Program-made: the position numbers and the translations under genes | Notes under the pieces: generated by a model | Databases searched by the model: none | What the model was told of the DNA's origin: nothing | The model's input: only the letters and a program-made list of their open reading frames with translations | In this document: positions 15,166 through 24,900 of the stretch, piece by piece | Layout: every line of letters starts with the position of its first letter | Position numbering within the stretch: position 1 is the stretch's first letter | From: a bacterium | GTDB taxonomy: Bacteria; Desulfobacterota; DSWW01 | Length of the DNA: 64,000 nt | NCBI GenBank assembly: GCA_028277985.1 | Contig: JANQFG010000007.1 | Location: 62,001-126,000, forward strand | Direction: 5' to 3'

Positions 15166-16266
15166 CTAGAGCTCGATTCCCCGGCTGGAGAACCGCTGAA
15201 CGGCCCAATCCAACAAAGTCGGTGACGGCGCGTCCTGCTCCGTTTCAGACTTTCGAATCAGCGAAATCGATTCCGTCGGGCACGTTGATGTACAGACACC
15301 ACACCCAATGCATTTTTCGGGAATCACCCGGTATTCGCCCTTTTCTTCGACGATCGCTTCCATCTGGCATCGCTCCTCGGCACACACTCCGCATGCGGTG
15401 CAGGTGCCCGGATCGATGGTGGCCACGAAATTGTTGCCGGCCGACATGTGAGGCACGCCAAAGTCCTTTACCCCGCGTAGAATGAGGCAACAGCATGAGC
15501 AGCAGTTGCAGATGATTTGAAACGGGACGTCTTCCGCGTTCAAGGTGCAGTGAACCAGCCCCTCCTGCTCGGCCCTGGCGTTCACCTTGTGGGCCTCCTC
15601 TCTTGAAATGATCTTTCCCAGAGGGTAGTTGTCAAAAGAGGTCTCCTCGTCGCTTATCAATAGACAGATATCCTGCGGATGTTTGCAGGGATCACCCTCC
15701 AGGGCTCGCTCCTTCCGGCAGATACAGTCCATCAACATGAATGACTTCGCCTCTTCTACGATACGGTGGACATCCTCGTAGCGATAAACCTGGTGCTCCG
15801 ATTTGATCTCCGTGGAAACGGGCACCACACGGGTCAGGGCAGGTGCATGACCGCCAAGGCTCTTCAACAGCAACGGGTAATATTCCTCGAAGAGCCCGGT
15901 GTACACTTTTCTGTCCGCCTCGTTCTTGTCTTTCCGATGGAATTGCATTTCATGCAGGCCGACAATGTACGGAACGATCGTGTAGACCTGTTGGCCGGAC
16001 TGCCTGTAAGAGTAGATCTGGCCCCTTGCAATCATTCCATCCAGGATTTCCTGCGTCTCCGCCGTGGGCTTTCCGAGACGTGCCGCCACCGCTTCCACCG
16101 TCTCCGGCATGAGTGGATGACTCATGGTGAGCGCCATCTCGGCGTCTTCGGGACTGTACATCCACTGAAGAAGCTTCAGCTCCACCCCGCTTTCGGTAGG
16201 AGGGAAGCCGTTGGGCAGTTCATCCAGTTTCCGGGCCAGTTGTCTGTACACATCCTCCACGGGCAT
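15166..16266 (-). CDS. Dicluster 4Fe-4S ferredoxin-domain protein, 366 aa
   Basis: An N-terminal helical region of about 150 residues includes a winged-helix-like part (EAVAARLGKPTAETQEILDG). A Cys-containing central domain (MDCICRKE near residue 182, then CNCCSCCC near 250) follows. The C-terminus has two ferredoxin motifs: CTACGVCAEERC and CIGCGVCTSTCP. This architecture is common in sulfate reducers and syntrophs, where it is uncharacterised; electron transfer or metal-cluster sensing is plausible. A paralogue is encoded at 53851-54915 with the same domain order. The start ATG 16266 has AAAGGAGA upstream. It lies 35 bases after a small membrane protein gene and shares its promoter at 16678-16706. 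Confidence 0.8.
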   Translation of the reverse strand: MPVEDVYRQLARKLDELPNGFPPTESGVELKLLQWMYSPEDAEMALTMSHPLMPETVEAVAARLGKPTAETQEILDGMIARGQIYSYRQSGQQVYTIVPYIVGLHEMQFHRKDKNEADRKVYTGLFEEYYPLLLKSLGGHAPALTRVVPVSTEIKSEHQVYRYEDVHRIVEEAKSFMLMDCICRKERALEGDPCKHPQDICLLISDEETSFDNYPLGKIISREEAHKVNARAEQEGLVHCTLNAEDVPFQIICNCCSCCCLILRGVKDFGVPHMSAGNNFVATIDPGTCTACGVCAEERCQMEAIVEEKGEYRVIPEKCIGCGVCTSTCPTESISLIRKSETEQDAPSPTLLDWAVQRFSSRGIEL

Positions 16267-16301
16267 TCTCCTTTCCGTTCTGCATCGGTACGGGCTTCGG
16301 T

Positions 16302-16508
16302 TCAGCCGAGGCCCAGGATCGTATATTTCTCAGCCGCCTTTGCAGCCCACCAGACGACGTATCCCAATGCCGTTGCGGTCGATGCGAGCAGTGCGATCTC
16401 GGCCACCCTCTCTTTGGTCAAGGTCTTTTCTTTCCAGGTACGGACCTGATTCCAGTCGACGTGCCATCCGTCGAAGTCATGCCTCTGCGTTGCCGTGTTT
16501 GCCTTCAT
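16302..16508 (-). CDS. Small single-pass membrane protein, 68 aa
   Basis: From ATG 16508, preceded by a perfect AAAGGAGG site, the product has a polar N-terminus with His, Asp and Trp (DFDGWHVDWNQV), a charged stretch, and one hydrophobic helix at about residues 40-60. The longer frame back to 16577 is rejected because of this ribosome site. It is the first gene after the promoter at 16678-16706 and is followed 35 bases later by the dicluster ferredoxin gene. It may anchor that redox protein to the membrane; this is inference from order alone. No family is recognised. Confidence 0.6.
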   Translation of the reverse strand: MKANTATQRHDFDGWHVDWNQVRTWKEKTLTKERVAEIALLASTATALGYVVWWAAKAAEKYTILGLG

Positions 16509-16901
16509 GATCGCCTCCTTTCCGGGGCTTGTCGCTTTTCTTGCCCTTCTGCCGATTAACGATTGTCGACAAAGCATGTCGAAGTCGTGCTCAAATAGAG
16601 TGCATGTTCATTCCTTGTTCTTTGCGAGTCGTCTCATGGCGAAACACTTGCCGGGGTCATTTTCGGGCTTTGAGTCGATTATCGCCGATCGACTGCCGAT
16701 TGTCAACAAAAAAGCAGAAAAAAACCCCCGTCATCTTGTCGGTTCCGCGGCTGAGGAATGCCTCAAACGATTTTGACGCAAAGAAGAAAGAGGACCAGAC
16801 GCGGAGGCCTGGCCCCTTTGAATAGACTGGCAAGACGACTTGCCTGCTCTACGCCAAGCAGAACAACGAATCAGGTCGTGGGCCCGGCTGCCCTCGAAGG
16901 C
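16509..16901. other. Intergenic stretch with a long leader and paired TTGT-ACAA sites
   Basis: These 393 bases separate the small membrane protein gene from the Cys-repeat protein gene, both minus strand. The promoter at 16678-16706 lies inside and would give a leader of about 160 bases. A perfect 10-bp palindrome TTGTCGACAA (16563-16572) and a near copy TTGTCAACAA (16700-16709) overlapping the -35 element may be two operator half-sites. No coding sequence is supported between 16710 and 16901. Confidence 0.45.
16678..16706 (-). promoter_or_regulatory. Strong sigma70-type promoter
   Basis: On the minus strand TTGACA (16701-16706) and GATAAT (16678-16683) are exactly 17 bases apart. It faces the small membrane protein and dicluster ferredoxin genes. 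Confidence 0.65.
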
Positions 16902-17285
16902 CTACTGACTGATGGCTTTCTTGCATTCCGGGGAGAGCGAGTCCTTGTGTAGGAACAGGCACCTGAAGATGCGCCCCTCACCCTCTTCGACATTGGTGCA
17001 CAGCCTCTCGGCGTCACCCTTGCAGACTTCGGCCAGGTGCTCCAGCCTTTCACGGACCTCTTCCGCCTTGACCTCGATGAAAGCCTTGCACTCGGCCGAG
17101 AGCTCGTCCTTGTGTTCTTTCAGGCAAGCCTGGATCCGCCCCTGACCCGGTTGGACATCACCGCAGAGTCTCTCGAGGTCGGCCTTGCACGGGTTTTGCT
17201 GAGCGGTGACGGTCTGGGAGGGAGCGGCGAACACGAAGGTCGCGAGCGTAACCGCCAGGGCCAGTATTTTGATCACTCTGGACAT
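16902..17285 (-). CDS. Exported protein with two GLG1-type Cys-rich repeats, 127 aa
   Basis: A signal peptide (residues 1-28, ending TVTAQQ) leads into two copies of a Cys-rich repeat. The first runs from NPCKADLERLCGDV to SAECKAFIE, the second from EVCKGDAERLCTNV to SPECKKAISQ. Each has the pattern C-x3-D-x3-C, then GQGRI/GEGRI-x2-CL, then C-K. This is the repeat of eukaryotic GLG1 (Golgi apparatus protein 1), known in many bacteria as a periplasmic protein of unknown role. All eight Cys are positioned for disulfides, so an oxidising compartment is expected. It has its own promoter at 17351-17380 and an AGAGGAG ribosome site before ATG 17285. Confidence 0.82.
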   Translation of the reverse strand: MSRVIKILALAVTLATFVFAAPSQTVTAQQNPCKADLERLCGDVQPGQGRIQACLKEHKDELSAECKAFIEVKAEEVRERLEHLAEVCKGDAERLCTNVEEGEGRIFRCLFLHKDSLSPECKKAISQ

Positions 17286-17350
17286 GCTCTGTTCTCCTCT
17301 TGATTCGGTCCTGCTGATGCCGTTGGTGAACCTTTGTCACCACAGGAGCG

Positions 17351-17380
17351 GATATAAGGGATGGAACAACCCGGTGTCAA
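17351..17380 (-). promoter_or_regulatory. Promoter of the GLG1-repeat gene
   Basis: On the minus strand TTGACA (17375-17380) is followed after 18 bases by TATATC (17351-17356). The -35 element overlaps the stop codon of the upstream amidase gene, so the promoter is embedded in that gene's end. Confidence 0.6.
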
Positions 17381-18879
17381 GTGGTGGCTGCAGCTGGCGC
17401 GGTTCTCTCGAACCAGGGCCGGGCCTGCTCGAGCTGGCCCGCTACACGCAGGAGTGTTGCTTCATCCCCATACCTGCCTGCAAAGTGCATCCCGATCGGC
17501 AGACCGTCTGTATTCCAGTGCAGAGGGACCGACATGGCCGGCTGGCCGGTGACATTGAATACAGGGGTGTAGGGGATGAAATCGAAGGTGGCCCGTGTGC
17601 TGGCATCCGAAGCCCTCATCGCACGGAGAACTACACCCGCGTTCAATCTGTTCACCAAGCTCAGCAGGAGTGCCTCGCTCGGTTTCAGGCCCAGGGCCCC
17701 GATTTCGAGAGGCGGCGTTCCCAAGGTCGGCGTGAGCAACACATCGTAGCCCTCGAAGAAGCGGCCGATCTCTCGGGTGCGTGCCTGAAGGTAGCGGAGA
17801 TGCCTTGCAGATTCGACGGATGAGATTTGCTGGCCGATCAGGCCGAAGGCCCAGGTGCCGGGCTCGAAATCCTTGGGAGTCGGCTTCCGGCCTATTACCT
17901 CCCCGGCGTCCTCGATGTCGGCCCTTACGTCGCCGCATATGGCTCCCACATAAGCTTCGACAAAGGCTCCCCGGTCGATTTGTGGGGCTGCCTCGACAAC
18001 CTCGTGTCCAAGCTCCTCGAGTAGCTTGACGGTCGCCTCGAGCCCCTCGAGGCAGTCCCCGTGGACAGTACTTCCCATGAAGGGCTTGCTCGTGAAGGCG
18101 ATCCGTAACTTGCCTGGGTCCTGGCCGACTTCTTCGAGAAAGGGGCGTGCAGGGGCCGGCGCGTGGTAGGAGACCCCCACATCCGGGCCGGACGTGGCGT
18201 CCAGCATGGCCGCACTGTCCCGCACGGAGCGCGTCAGAACGTGCTCGGCGGCAAAGCCCAGCCAGATGTCCCCGTAGTCAGGGCCGGTCGGCATGCGACC
18301 GCGGCTCGGCTTTAGACCGAAAAGCCCACAGCAGGAAGCCGGGACGCGGATCGAGCCTCCGCCGTCGTTGCCGTGTGCAACGGGAACCATTCGGGCGGCC
18401 ACGGCAGCGGCGGACCCACCGCTCGACCCTCCGGGTGTGCGCGTCCGGTCCCAGGGATTCCTGCACGGCCCGAAAAGCTCTGATTCGGTGACCGGTGTGA
18501 GCCCGAACTCCGGCACGTTCGTCTTTCCCAGGATGATCACACCGGAGGCTTTGTAGCGTGCAACGAGCTCGGAATCATGGTCGGCCACGTAGTCGGCGAA
18601 GAACCGGCAACCCTTTCGGAACGGCTCGTTTGCGCAGGACGCCACGAGATCCTTCAACAGGAAGGGAACGCCTGCGAAGGGGCCCTCCGGCAAGGGCCCT
18701 CGGGCGACGTCTCTCGCGTAATCGTACATCTTGTGAATCACCGCATTCAGAGGTGGATTGCGCGCCTCGATGCGCCGTACCGCTTCTTCGACCAGATAGG
18801 TCGCTGCCACTTCCTTGTTGCGAACCAGCTCGGCAAGTCCGAGGCCGTCGTATTGCTCGTATTCGGGGAAGCCGCTCAC
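17377..18879 (-). CDS. Amidase signature family amidohydrolase
   Basis: This family hydrolyses carboxamides to acids and ammonia using a Ser-cisSer-Lys triad. The 500-aa product has the Lys in FLLKDLV near residue 80, the Gly/Ser-rich signature [12 protein letters not shown] near 155, and GGSIRVPAS near 175. The start is GTG 18879, which overlaps the TGA of the upstream amidohydrolase gene (GTGA), so translation is coupled; longer frames back to 19041 run inside the upstream gene and are rejected. It resembles stand-alone amidases such as 6-aminohexanoate-dimer hydrolases and is not near gatB/gatC, so a role in tRNA amidation is unlikely. It and the upstream hydrolase probably act in sequence on a nitrogen-containing compound. 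Confidence 0.88.
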   Translation of the reverse strand: MSGFPEYEQYDGLGLAELVRNKEVAATYLVEEAVRRIEARNPPLNAVIHKMYDYARDVARGPLPEGPFAGVPFLLKDLVASCANEPFRKGCRFFADYVADHDSELVARYKASGVIILGKTNVPEFGLTPVTESELFGPCRNPWDRTRTPGGSSGGSAAAVAARMVPVAHGNDGGGSIRVPASCCGLFGLKPSRGRMPTGPDYGDIWLGFAAEHVLTRSVRDSAAMLDATSGPDVGVSYHAPAPARPFLEEVGQDPGKLRIAFTSKPFMGSTVHGDCLEGLEATVKLLEELGHEVVEAAPQIDRGAFVEAYVGAICGDVRADIEDAGEVIGRKPTPKDFEPGTWAFGLIGQQISSVESARHLRYLQARTREIGRFFEGYDVLLTPTLGTPPLEIGALGLKPSEALLLSLVNRLNAGVVLRAMRASDASTRATFDFIPYTPVFNVTGQPAMSVPLHWNTDGLPIGMHFAGRYGDEATLLRVAGQLEQARPWFERTAPAAATT

Positions 18880-19757
18880 GATTCTCTCCCTCTCATGAGA
18901 TCCTTGAAATTGCCCGCAAGGATCCTCTCCCTGTTCGAGTCGGAAATCGGCAGGCGATCGATTTCCTGCAAGATCGCTCCATGGTCGTAGAGGCCGTCCG
19001 GTCCGGAATAGCCGTAGGGGCCGTCGGTGCCGAAGATGCATTTCTCCGCGCCAAGTTCTCGTACAGCCGCCCTGCGCATCGGTTCGTCGCAGTACGGACC
19101 GGACAGATCGACGAAGACATTGTCCTTCTTGCGTATATAGTCCCAGCTCCGTCTGTAATGTGGTACCGCGGCGTGAGGATAGATGAAGTTTGTTTTCGGG
19201 TGGCGTTCGGGCAGGAGCTTGTAGTCTCCTCTCCCTTTGGTTCCGCCCAGATGTGCAAGCAAGGGCAGACCTTTCTCACCGCAGTAGGCTGCCGTGTCGT
19301 CGAGCATGCTCACCGGATGGCGATTCCAGAACGGATGGCACTTCACACCGATCCAGCCCCGCCTTCCGACCCATTTGTCCATTTCGTCGATCGGATCCGC
19401 GGCCCTGGGGTTCACGAAGATCCAGCCGTAGAACTTGTCCGGGTATTCCCTCATCACACGTGCGACCTGTCGGTTATCCGGGGTGGGATAGATCGAGTAG
19501 AGTTTCCCGAGCAGGGAAAACTTGCCCCCTCGCGTGACGGTCGTGTTGTACATGGCGAGGCCGATCCCGTGCCCTCTTCCCATGAGGGCCTTTCTCATGA
19601 CACCCGCCAGGGCCTCCTGAAAACCGTTCATGCGAAAGGGATCGACCTGGACGGCCATCAGGGCGACCCGGTCGATCCCGTGTCGGGTCATCTGATCGAC
19701 GAGCCTGTCCACGGTCTCCAACCGCTCTTCAAGATGGTAATGCGCGTCGATGATCAT
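18876..19757 (-). CDS. Amidohydrolase family 2 metal-dependent hydrolase
   Basis: The 293-aa protein has the TIM-barrel metal sites of the ACMSD/uracil-decarboxylase-like amidohydrolase_2 group: DAHYH at the N-terminus (residues 4-8), GVKCHPFW near 127, LLAHLGG near 155, YPHAA near 180, and GTDGPYG near 240. Such enzymes hydrolyse or decarboxylate cyclic and aromatic substrates. ATG 19757 is preferred because GGAGGG lies seven bases upstream and because DAHYH normally lies at the very N-terminus; the open frame extends back to 19958 without support. It overlaps the amidase gene by four bases (GTGA), and the two form a two-gene operon. Substrate unknown. Confidence 0.85.
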   Translation of the reverse strand: MIIDAHYHLEERLETVDRLVDQMTRHGIDRVALMAVQVDPFRMNGFQEALAGVMRKALMGRGHGIGLAMYNTTVTRGGKFSLLGKLYSIYPTPDNRQVARVMREYPDKFYGWIFVNPRAADPIDEMDKWVGRRGWIGVKCHPFWNRHPVSMLDDTAAYCGEKGLPLLAHLGGTKGRGDYKLLPERHPKTNFIYPHAAVPHYRRSWDYIRKKDNVFVDLSGPYCDEPMRRAAVRELGAEKCIFGTDGPYGYSGPDGLYDHGAILQEIDRLPISDSNRERILAGNFKDLMRGRES

Positions 19758-19958
19758 CCGGCTGCCCTCCACGCTTCGTACGATCTCTGAGGGGTCGAGC
19801 GTAAGAAAAACCGGATGGGAAGTCAAAGAAAGGGCTTGCAGAGGACCCTGTGCTTTGGCCAGGGTGGGCAGACGCATGCAACCCGAGCGTTCCACTCGAT
19901 CCCGTGAGGAGGCAGGAGGTGTCGAGAAGAATGTCGAGGCGATCGTGTCCGATAACAC

Positions 19959-21506
19959 CTACTGCGGGATTCTGTACCCCTGACCCTCGCAGTGTGTTTT
20001 GGATGGAGAATCGCAACAGACGTATTCGGCCATGCTCCCGGGCTTGTCGCAATTCGGCTCGCGCAGGGATGCCAGCTCCGCAGCGCCATAATTCCGGGTC
20101 GGCTTCTTGAAACCGTTGGGTTCGCACAGGTTGTGGTTGGCGCAACAGCCGCTTTCCGGCCTGGTCTGAGGGTTGTCGCAGTCCGGAGTGCGCAGCGTCC
20201 CCAGTTCGGAAAGGGACGGTTGCTTTCCGCCACCTGGTTTCGCTCCACTCCCTGCGGCCGCCTTTTTGGCTTCCTCTGCATGGGCCTGGATCTTGCTCTC
20301 CACCTGCTCGAGCAGGGAAGTCTGGCCTGCGGCGAAACCCTTGTAAGACTGGTCGACGGTATCGGTTTTGCAAAACTGCGGCGTACGCTGGATCGACGCC
20401 ACCATCTTGTCGTAGGCCGTGTCGTAGGACTCGATCTGCTTGTTGATCTGGTACTCGTATTTGTTGCTCTCTCGCAGGGGCGCCTTCATGATCAGCACGA
20501 TGTTGTCTCGAAGCACGGGGTCCCGCTTGCCGCCGCACCCTGCGATCTTCGCATCGAAATGAGCAAAGTAATGGGGCTTGCGCACGAGGAGCCCCCTGTA
20601 GACCCCAACATCCTTCTCGGTCAATCGCTCGATCCGTCCACCGTCAGCGCCCACCACCGGAGCAGGAGGGGGCGTCTCCGCCAGGACAGCCTCCTGGGCC
20701 CTCGCCGCGTCCGCCATCTGTTTCACCCGTTGGTCATAACCGTCACGAGCAGACTCCAGGCGCTGCCTGTAGGGGCAACTCCGCATAGTTCGCTTCTTAC
20801 TTTTGACCTGTCCTTCGAACCACTCGACGATCTTGGCCCGCGTCTCCGCTGAGAGAGGTTCGGTGAGCGCCATGAAGTCGCGCCGTGCAGCCGCCGCACC
20901 CGGATCGTCACACACCTCTCCGATGGCCACGAAGCTGGCCGCGTTCTGCCTGAGGCTGTTCACCCACGACGCGTAGGAACGCAGATCCGGCATCGATCCG
21001 CTCGTGTCCGAAACGGCGGGGAGCGTCTTCGCCACCGCGAGGATGGCGGCGATTTCATCCGCGTTTGACTCGGCAACGGCGCCGGGGATGGAGGTGGCGC
21101 CGAGCACCCGCATATCCGATTCGTACTTCCGCTTCAGAGCGGCCACGTGATGCTGGTCGGTGCAATGCTCCGGCCGGATCTTCCGCTTCATCGAGTCGTA
21201 GAATCTCTTGAATCGGCTCATGAGAAGATCGCGGCTTTGCTCGGGCAAGGGCTGCAGGCGCGACTCGAAGTCGGCCCTGATCGAGGCCCCGACCGGATCG
21301 TTGCAGCCGTCCGCCCGCCCGGCGTAGTTGCCCGCGGATATGGCTACCTTGTTGAGTTGGCTGAACAACACCTTCTGTTCGACGCTCAGGTCGGAACTCC
21401 GGACATGGGATGGAATGCAGAGTACTGCTGCGGAGACTAGCATTGCGGCCGGCGTGAAGCGGCCCATCCCGCAGAACCGGAACAGGGCTCTTGTGAAAGT
21501 CGACAT
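19959..21506 (-). CDS. Large secreted Cys-repeat protein, 515 aa
   Basis: A signal peptide ends near residue 38 (SHVRSSD). The mature protein has two clear and one degenerate copy of a helical repeat of about 110 residues. Each copy contains C-x-DP-x6-R-DF, then PL-x4-R, and a later Lys-rich segment with a second Cys. The C-terminus has a second repeat type, two copies of about 40 residues: LRTPDCDNPQTRPESGCC and LREPNCDKPGSMAEYVCC, each followed by a further Cys and a GF/GY-x-x-P ending. ATG 21506 has GAGGAGGGAAAG upstream. No known domain is recognised. Secretion and ordered Cys suggest a disulfide-stabilised envelope or extracellular protein. It is divergent from the large RCC1 mosaic gene, with 473 bases between them. 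Confidence 0.7.
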   Translation of the reverse strand: MSTFTRALFRFCGMGRFTPAAMLVSAAVLCIPSHVRSSDLSVEQKVLFSQLNKVAISAGNYAGRADGCNDPVGASIRADFESRLQPLPEQSRDLLMSRFKRFYDSMKRKIRPEHCTDQHHVAALKRKYESDMRVLGATSIPGAVAESNADEIAAILAVAKTLPAVSDTSGSMPDLRSYASWVNSLRQNAASFVAIGEVCDDPGAAAARRDFMALTEPLSAETRAKIVEWFEGQVKSKKRTMRSCPYRQRLESARDGYDQRVKQMADAARAQEAVLAETPPPAPVVGADGGRIERLTEKDVGVYRGLLVRKPHYFAHFDAKIAGCGGKRDPVLRDNIVLIMKAPLRESNKYEYQINKQIESYDTAYDKMVASIQRTPQFCKTDTVDQSYKGFAAGQTSLLEQVESKIQAHAEEAKKAAAGSGAKPGGGKQPSLSELGTLRTPDCDNPQTRPESGCCANHNLCEPNGFKKPTRNYGAAELASLREPNCDKPGSMAEYVCCDSPSKTHCEGQGYRIPQ

Positions 21507-21979
21507 GGCTCTTTCCCTCCTCGTCAGGGGCGGGCTCGGAGCGCGTACATGTCGCGCTCTTCGACTCGCCCGCATTTCGTTCTCCCTCGGGCTTAGACAG
21601 CCCGGATAAGGAGCGGTTCAGAGGAATCGGGCCCGGCGCCGGTGAGTCGCCAACCGAAACGTGCAGTGTGATGCAAGCCACTGGCCGGATGTCGGTAAGA
21701 TCAGGGGGAGTGGATGCGAGAGGCGAAGTACCGTTCTGACCTGCCGGGTGGCCGGTTCATGTGATATTCCCCTCCATGGTTGTGCCGGATGCGTCTTCCG
21801 GTATCTTCCACCGAATATATTGGGATGTATCGCGGTGTCGGATGGTTGCAGGTGCGGAGCCCGTTCCGAACAATCTGCTTGACAGCCCGTTCCGTTTTTT
21901 TAAATAATAGAATGGCATTCAATTGTTGGCTGTATGGGCCCGAGAAGGCTGCCCAAGGTTCTCGCGTCTGGGGGGTAAC
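21507..21979. other. Divergent intergenic region
   Basis: These 473 bases separate the minus-strand Cys-repeat gene from the plus-strand RCC1 mosaic gene. A plus-strand promoter lies at 21879-21908. The part 21840-21960 is clearly more AT-rich than its surroundings. No supported reading frame is seen. Confidence 0.5.
21879..21908 (+). promoter_or_regulatory. Promoter of the RCC1 mosaic gene
   Basis: TTGACA (21879-21884), 18 bases including seven T residues, then AATAAT (21903-21908). The predicted start is about 65 bases before ATG 21980. Confidence 0.6.
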
Positions 21980-24900
21980 ATGACTCGTATCAAGGGAATT
22001 ACGAAGGTTTGTCTCGTTATTCTACTTCTTGCCTCGATTGGCATGGCAACGTCGAGCCATGCGCAGCTCTACAACGTAAAGGCGGTCGTGGCGGGAATGG
22101 ATTTCTCGGTAGCCCTGAAGAAGGACGGAAAGGTCCTTGCATGGGGAGGCGACCATTGGGGCCAGCTCGGCGACCCGATTGCCCAGAATTTCAGGACCCT
22201 GCCCGGCCTGGTTCCGGACTTGAGAGACGTCGTCGATCTGGATACGGATAGATACTACGCCCTCGCCCGCAAGGCGGACGGGTCGGTCTGGGGTTGGGGC
22301 CAGAACCTCGGTGGAAACCTCAGCACAGGGGGCCTAGGGTCTTCTCACCACACGCCCGTGAGAGCCATCGATCCGAGTGATCCGTCCGGTTACCTGAGCG
22401 ACGTGCTCGCACTGGACGCGGACTCCGACGTGTCCATGTTTGTCAAGCAAGACGGAACGGTGTGGGGCGTGGGGGACAATGCAAACGGAGATCTGGGGAT
22501 CGGAAGCTTCGGGGGCCCCTGTGGTACCTATTCCCATTGTGAGCCTGTACAGGTGCGCGATCCGTCGGACCCGAGCGGGTTCCTGACGGATGTGGCCGCT
22601 GTCTCCACGGTGGGCAACTCCACCATGGTGGTCAAGGCGGATGGGTCGGTCTGGGGGTGGGGAAGCGGTATCGTCCTTGGGATCGGCACCTTCAACAGGC
22701 AGCTCTACCCCGTTCGCATCATGGAGGATCCTACCGATCCCTCCGGTTACCTGACCAACGTGATCGCCATCGACGCGGAAGTATCGCATTCCATCGTCCT
22801 GAAGGAGGACGGATCCGTCTGGACAACCGGCACGAATACGTACGCCTGCCTGGGACATGGGCCGCTGACAACGTCACACACGGCCCTCAATCCGGGGAGG
22901 GTGGAAGATCCGAGTGATCCCTCCGGCTACCTGAGCGACGTCGTGGCGGTCTCGGTCGGAGGCTGGAACGCCGTTGCCCTGAAGAGAGACGGATCGGTCG
23001 TGAGCTGGGGTCGGTACGTAACAGGGGACGGTACTCAAGAGACACGGTACCGGCCGGTTCGCGTGGTAGACGCCAACGACCCGACCGGCTATCTCACGAA
23101 TGTGATAAGCATCTCTTCCGGATATCAGCACTGCATGGTCGTGAAGAAGGATGGATCCGTCTATGGGTGGGGCGACAATTTCAGCGGGCAGGTGGGTGAC
23201 GGCACCCGGGCCACCCGGCATTCTGCGGTTCAGGTGCAGATGCCCACGAACCTGCTCGAAGTCGTTTCGCCCACTGTGCTTTCTCCCGGCCAGGAAGTAA
23301 CCGTCACCCTCCTGATCAGCAACATCTTCAACGACACCCTGGTGGATACGATCGCGGCGGTCGACCTCCCGGGCGATTTTCGATACGTGTCGAGTACAAA
23401 CGACGGCATCCTGCGCGATGATACGGACAGCTACCAGGTCTTCTGGAAGCTCGAGAACCTGGAGAGCTTCGAAGCCGCAAAGCTGTCCGTGACCGTGGAG
23501 CTCCCCTGGGGCATGCCGGAGGGCTCCTCCACGATCGCGGGTACTGTTGCGGCGAGGAATTTCGACTCGATCATCGATATCGACGACTATCTGAACTACT
23601 CTCCCCTTCGGATCGTTCACGCCGAGGACCTCACCCAGGATCTGATCGATGACCTCCTTGCCACCGATCCGGAGATGGCCGGTCTCTTTCTGTACGCCCT
23701 GAGCCAGGGCTACGAATTCTACGGCAACGGCCAGTACGCGGAGATGAACGACGGCAGGTGGATCACCATGCTCGTGTTGATGGACCGCGCGAACCGGGCG
23801 CCCGTCTTTCTCCACAGGACCGCGGATGGGCTGGTGCTGGAACAATACAAGGACGAAACGTACGCCCGATTCGATCACACCGGCGGGTATCGGATCGATC
23901 TGGAGAACGGGACCTTCGAGACATGGGGAGATTGGGCGGAGCAGTTCAGCCCCTCCTACGCCCGGTGCGTCATGAACTGCATGGGTCCCAAGATCCCTTA
24001 CATGGCCATCAAGCAGATCTTCTGGGTCATCGGCGCAATCGATACGGGGGTCGACTGTTTCAAGTGCTTCCAGTTCAACGACGTCACGTCCTGCGCAAAG
24101 TGCTATGCGAGCCTGACCCTGGACAATGTCCCCCTCGCAGGGCCGATCCTGACCCTGACCAAGTGTCTGGCCGAGTGTGCGGGAGACCGCTATTCCAATT
24201 TCTGCACCAAGGACAAGAAATGGTGCGGCACGAGCATATACGGATATCTGGCCGGCTTGGACACCGTCTATATCCAGGAGTGCCAGCCGGATGGAAATTA
24301 CTTCCCCTTCTATAAGAGGCTTCCCTGCAATGCCCCTCTGAAATGCTACAACGGCGAGTGCATCCATCCGCGGGACATCGAGTGCGGTGGACCCTGCGAC
24401 CCGAGCACGGGCAAAACGGTCGAGATCTACAGGCCGAGGCCGGTCGTTTTCCTGCCGGGACACGACCCGAACGCGAAATCCGTTGACTTCCCGGGGGGTG
24501 TGATTCCGGGTCAGACCCTGACCTACACGATCGAGTACGAGAACACGGGGCTCGGAACGGCTTACAACGTCTTCATCCTGGATGAGCTGGATCCGAACCT
24601 GGACGAGTCGAGCCTGGTCATCAACGACGGGGGAATCTACACGGACAGCATTCGGCTCCTGGAGTGGTTTATAGGGACGGTCCCGCCGGGAGGACAAGGC
24701 TCGGTCACCTTCAGCGTGAACGTCAAGGACGGACTGACGAACGGAACCGCCATCACAAATTTTGCGAACATCCACTTCCCGAGCGTCCCTGAGATCACGC
24801 CCACGAACCCTGTGGTGAACGTCGTCCGGACCATCGTGGCAGATCCGCAGAGGGTGGAGACGGTTTCGGGTGAGCCGGTTCCGATCACGCTTACCGGGCG

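Noticed and set aside
16710..16860. Possible terminator of the GLG1-repeat gene with T-run near 16720-16730
   Set aside because: The nearest hairpin (TGAGG/CCTCA) is about 30 bases from the T-run, so it does not form a standard terminator.
22874..24775. Minus-strand frame of 633 codons
   Set aside because: It is antisense to the RCC1 mosaic gene; no domain or start signal.
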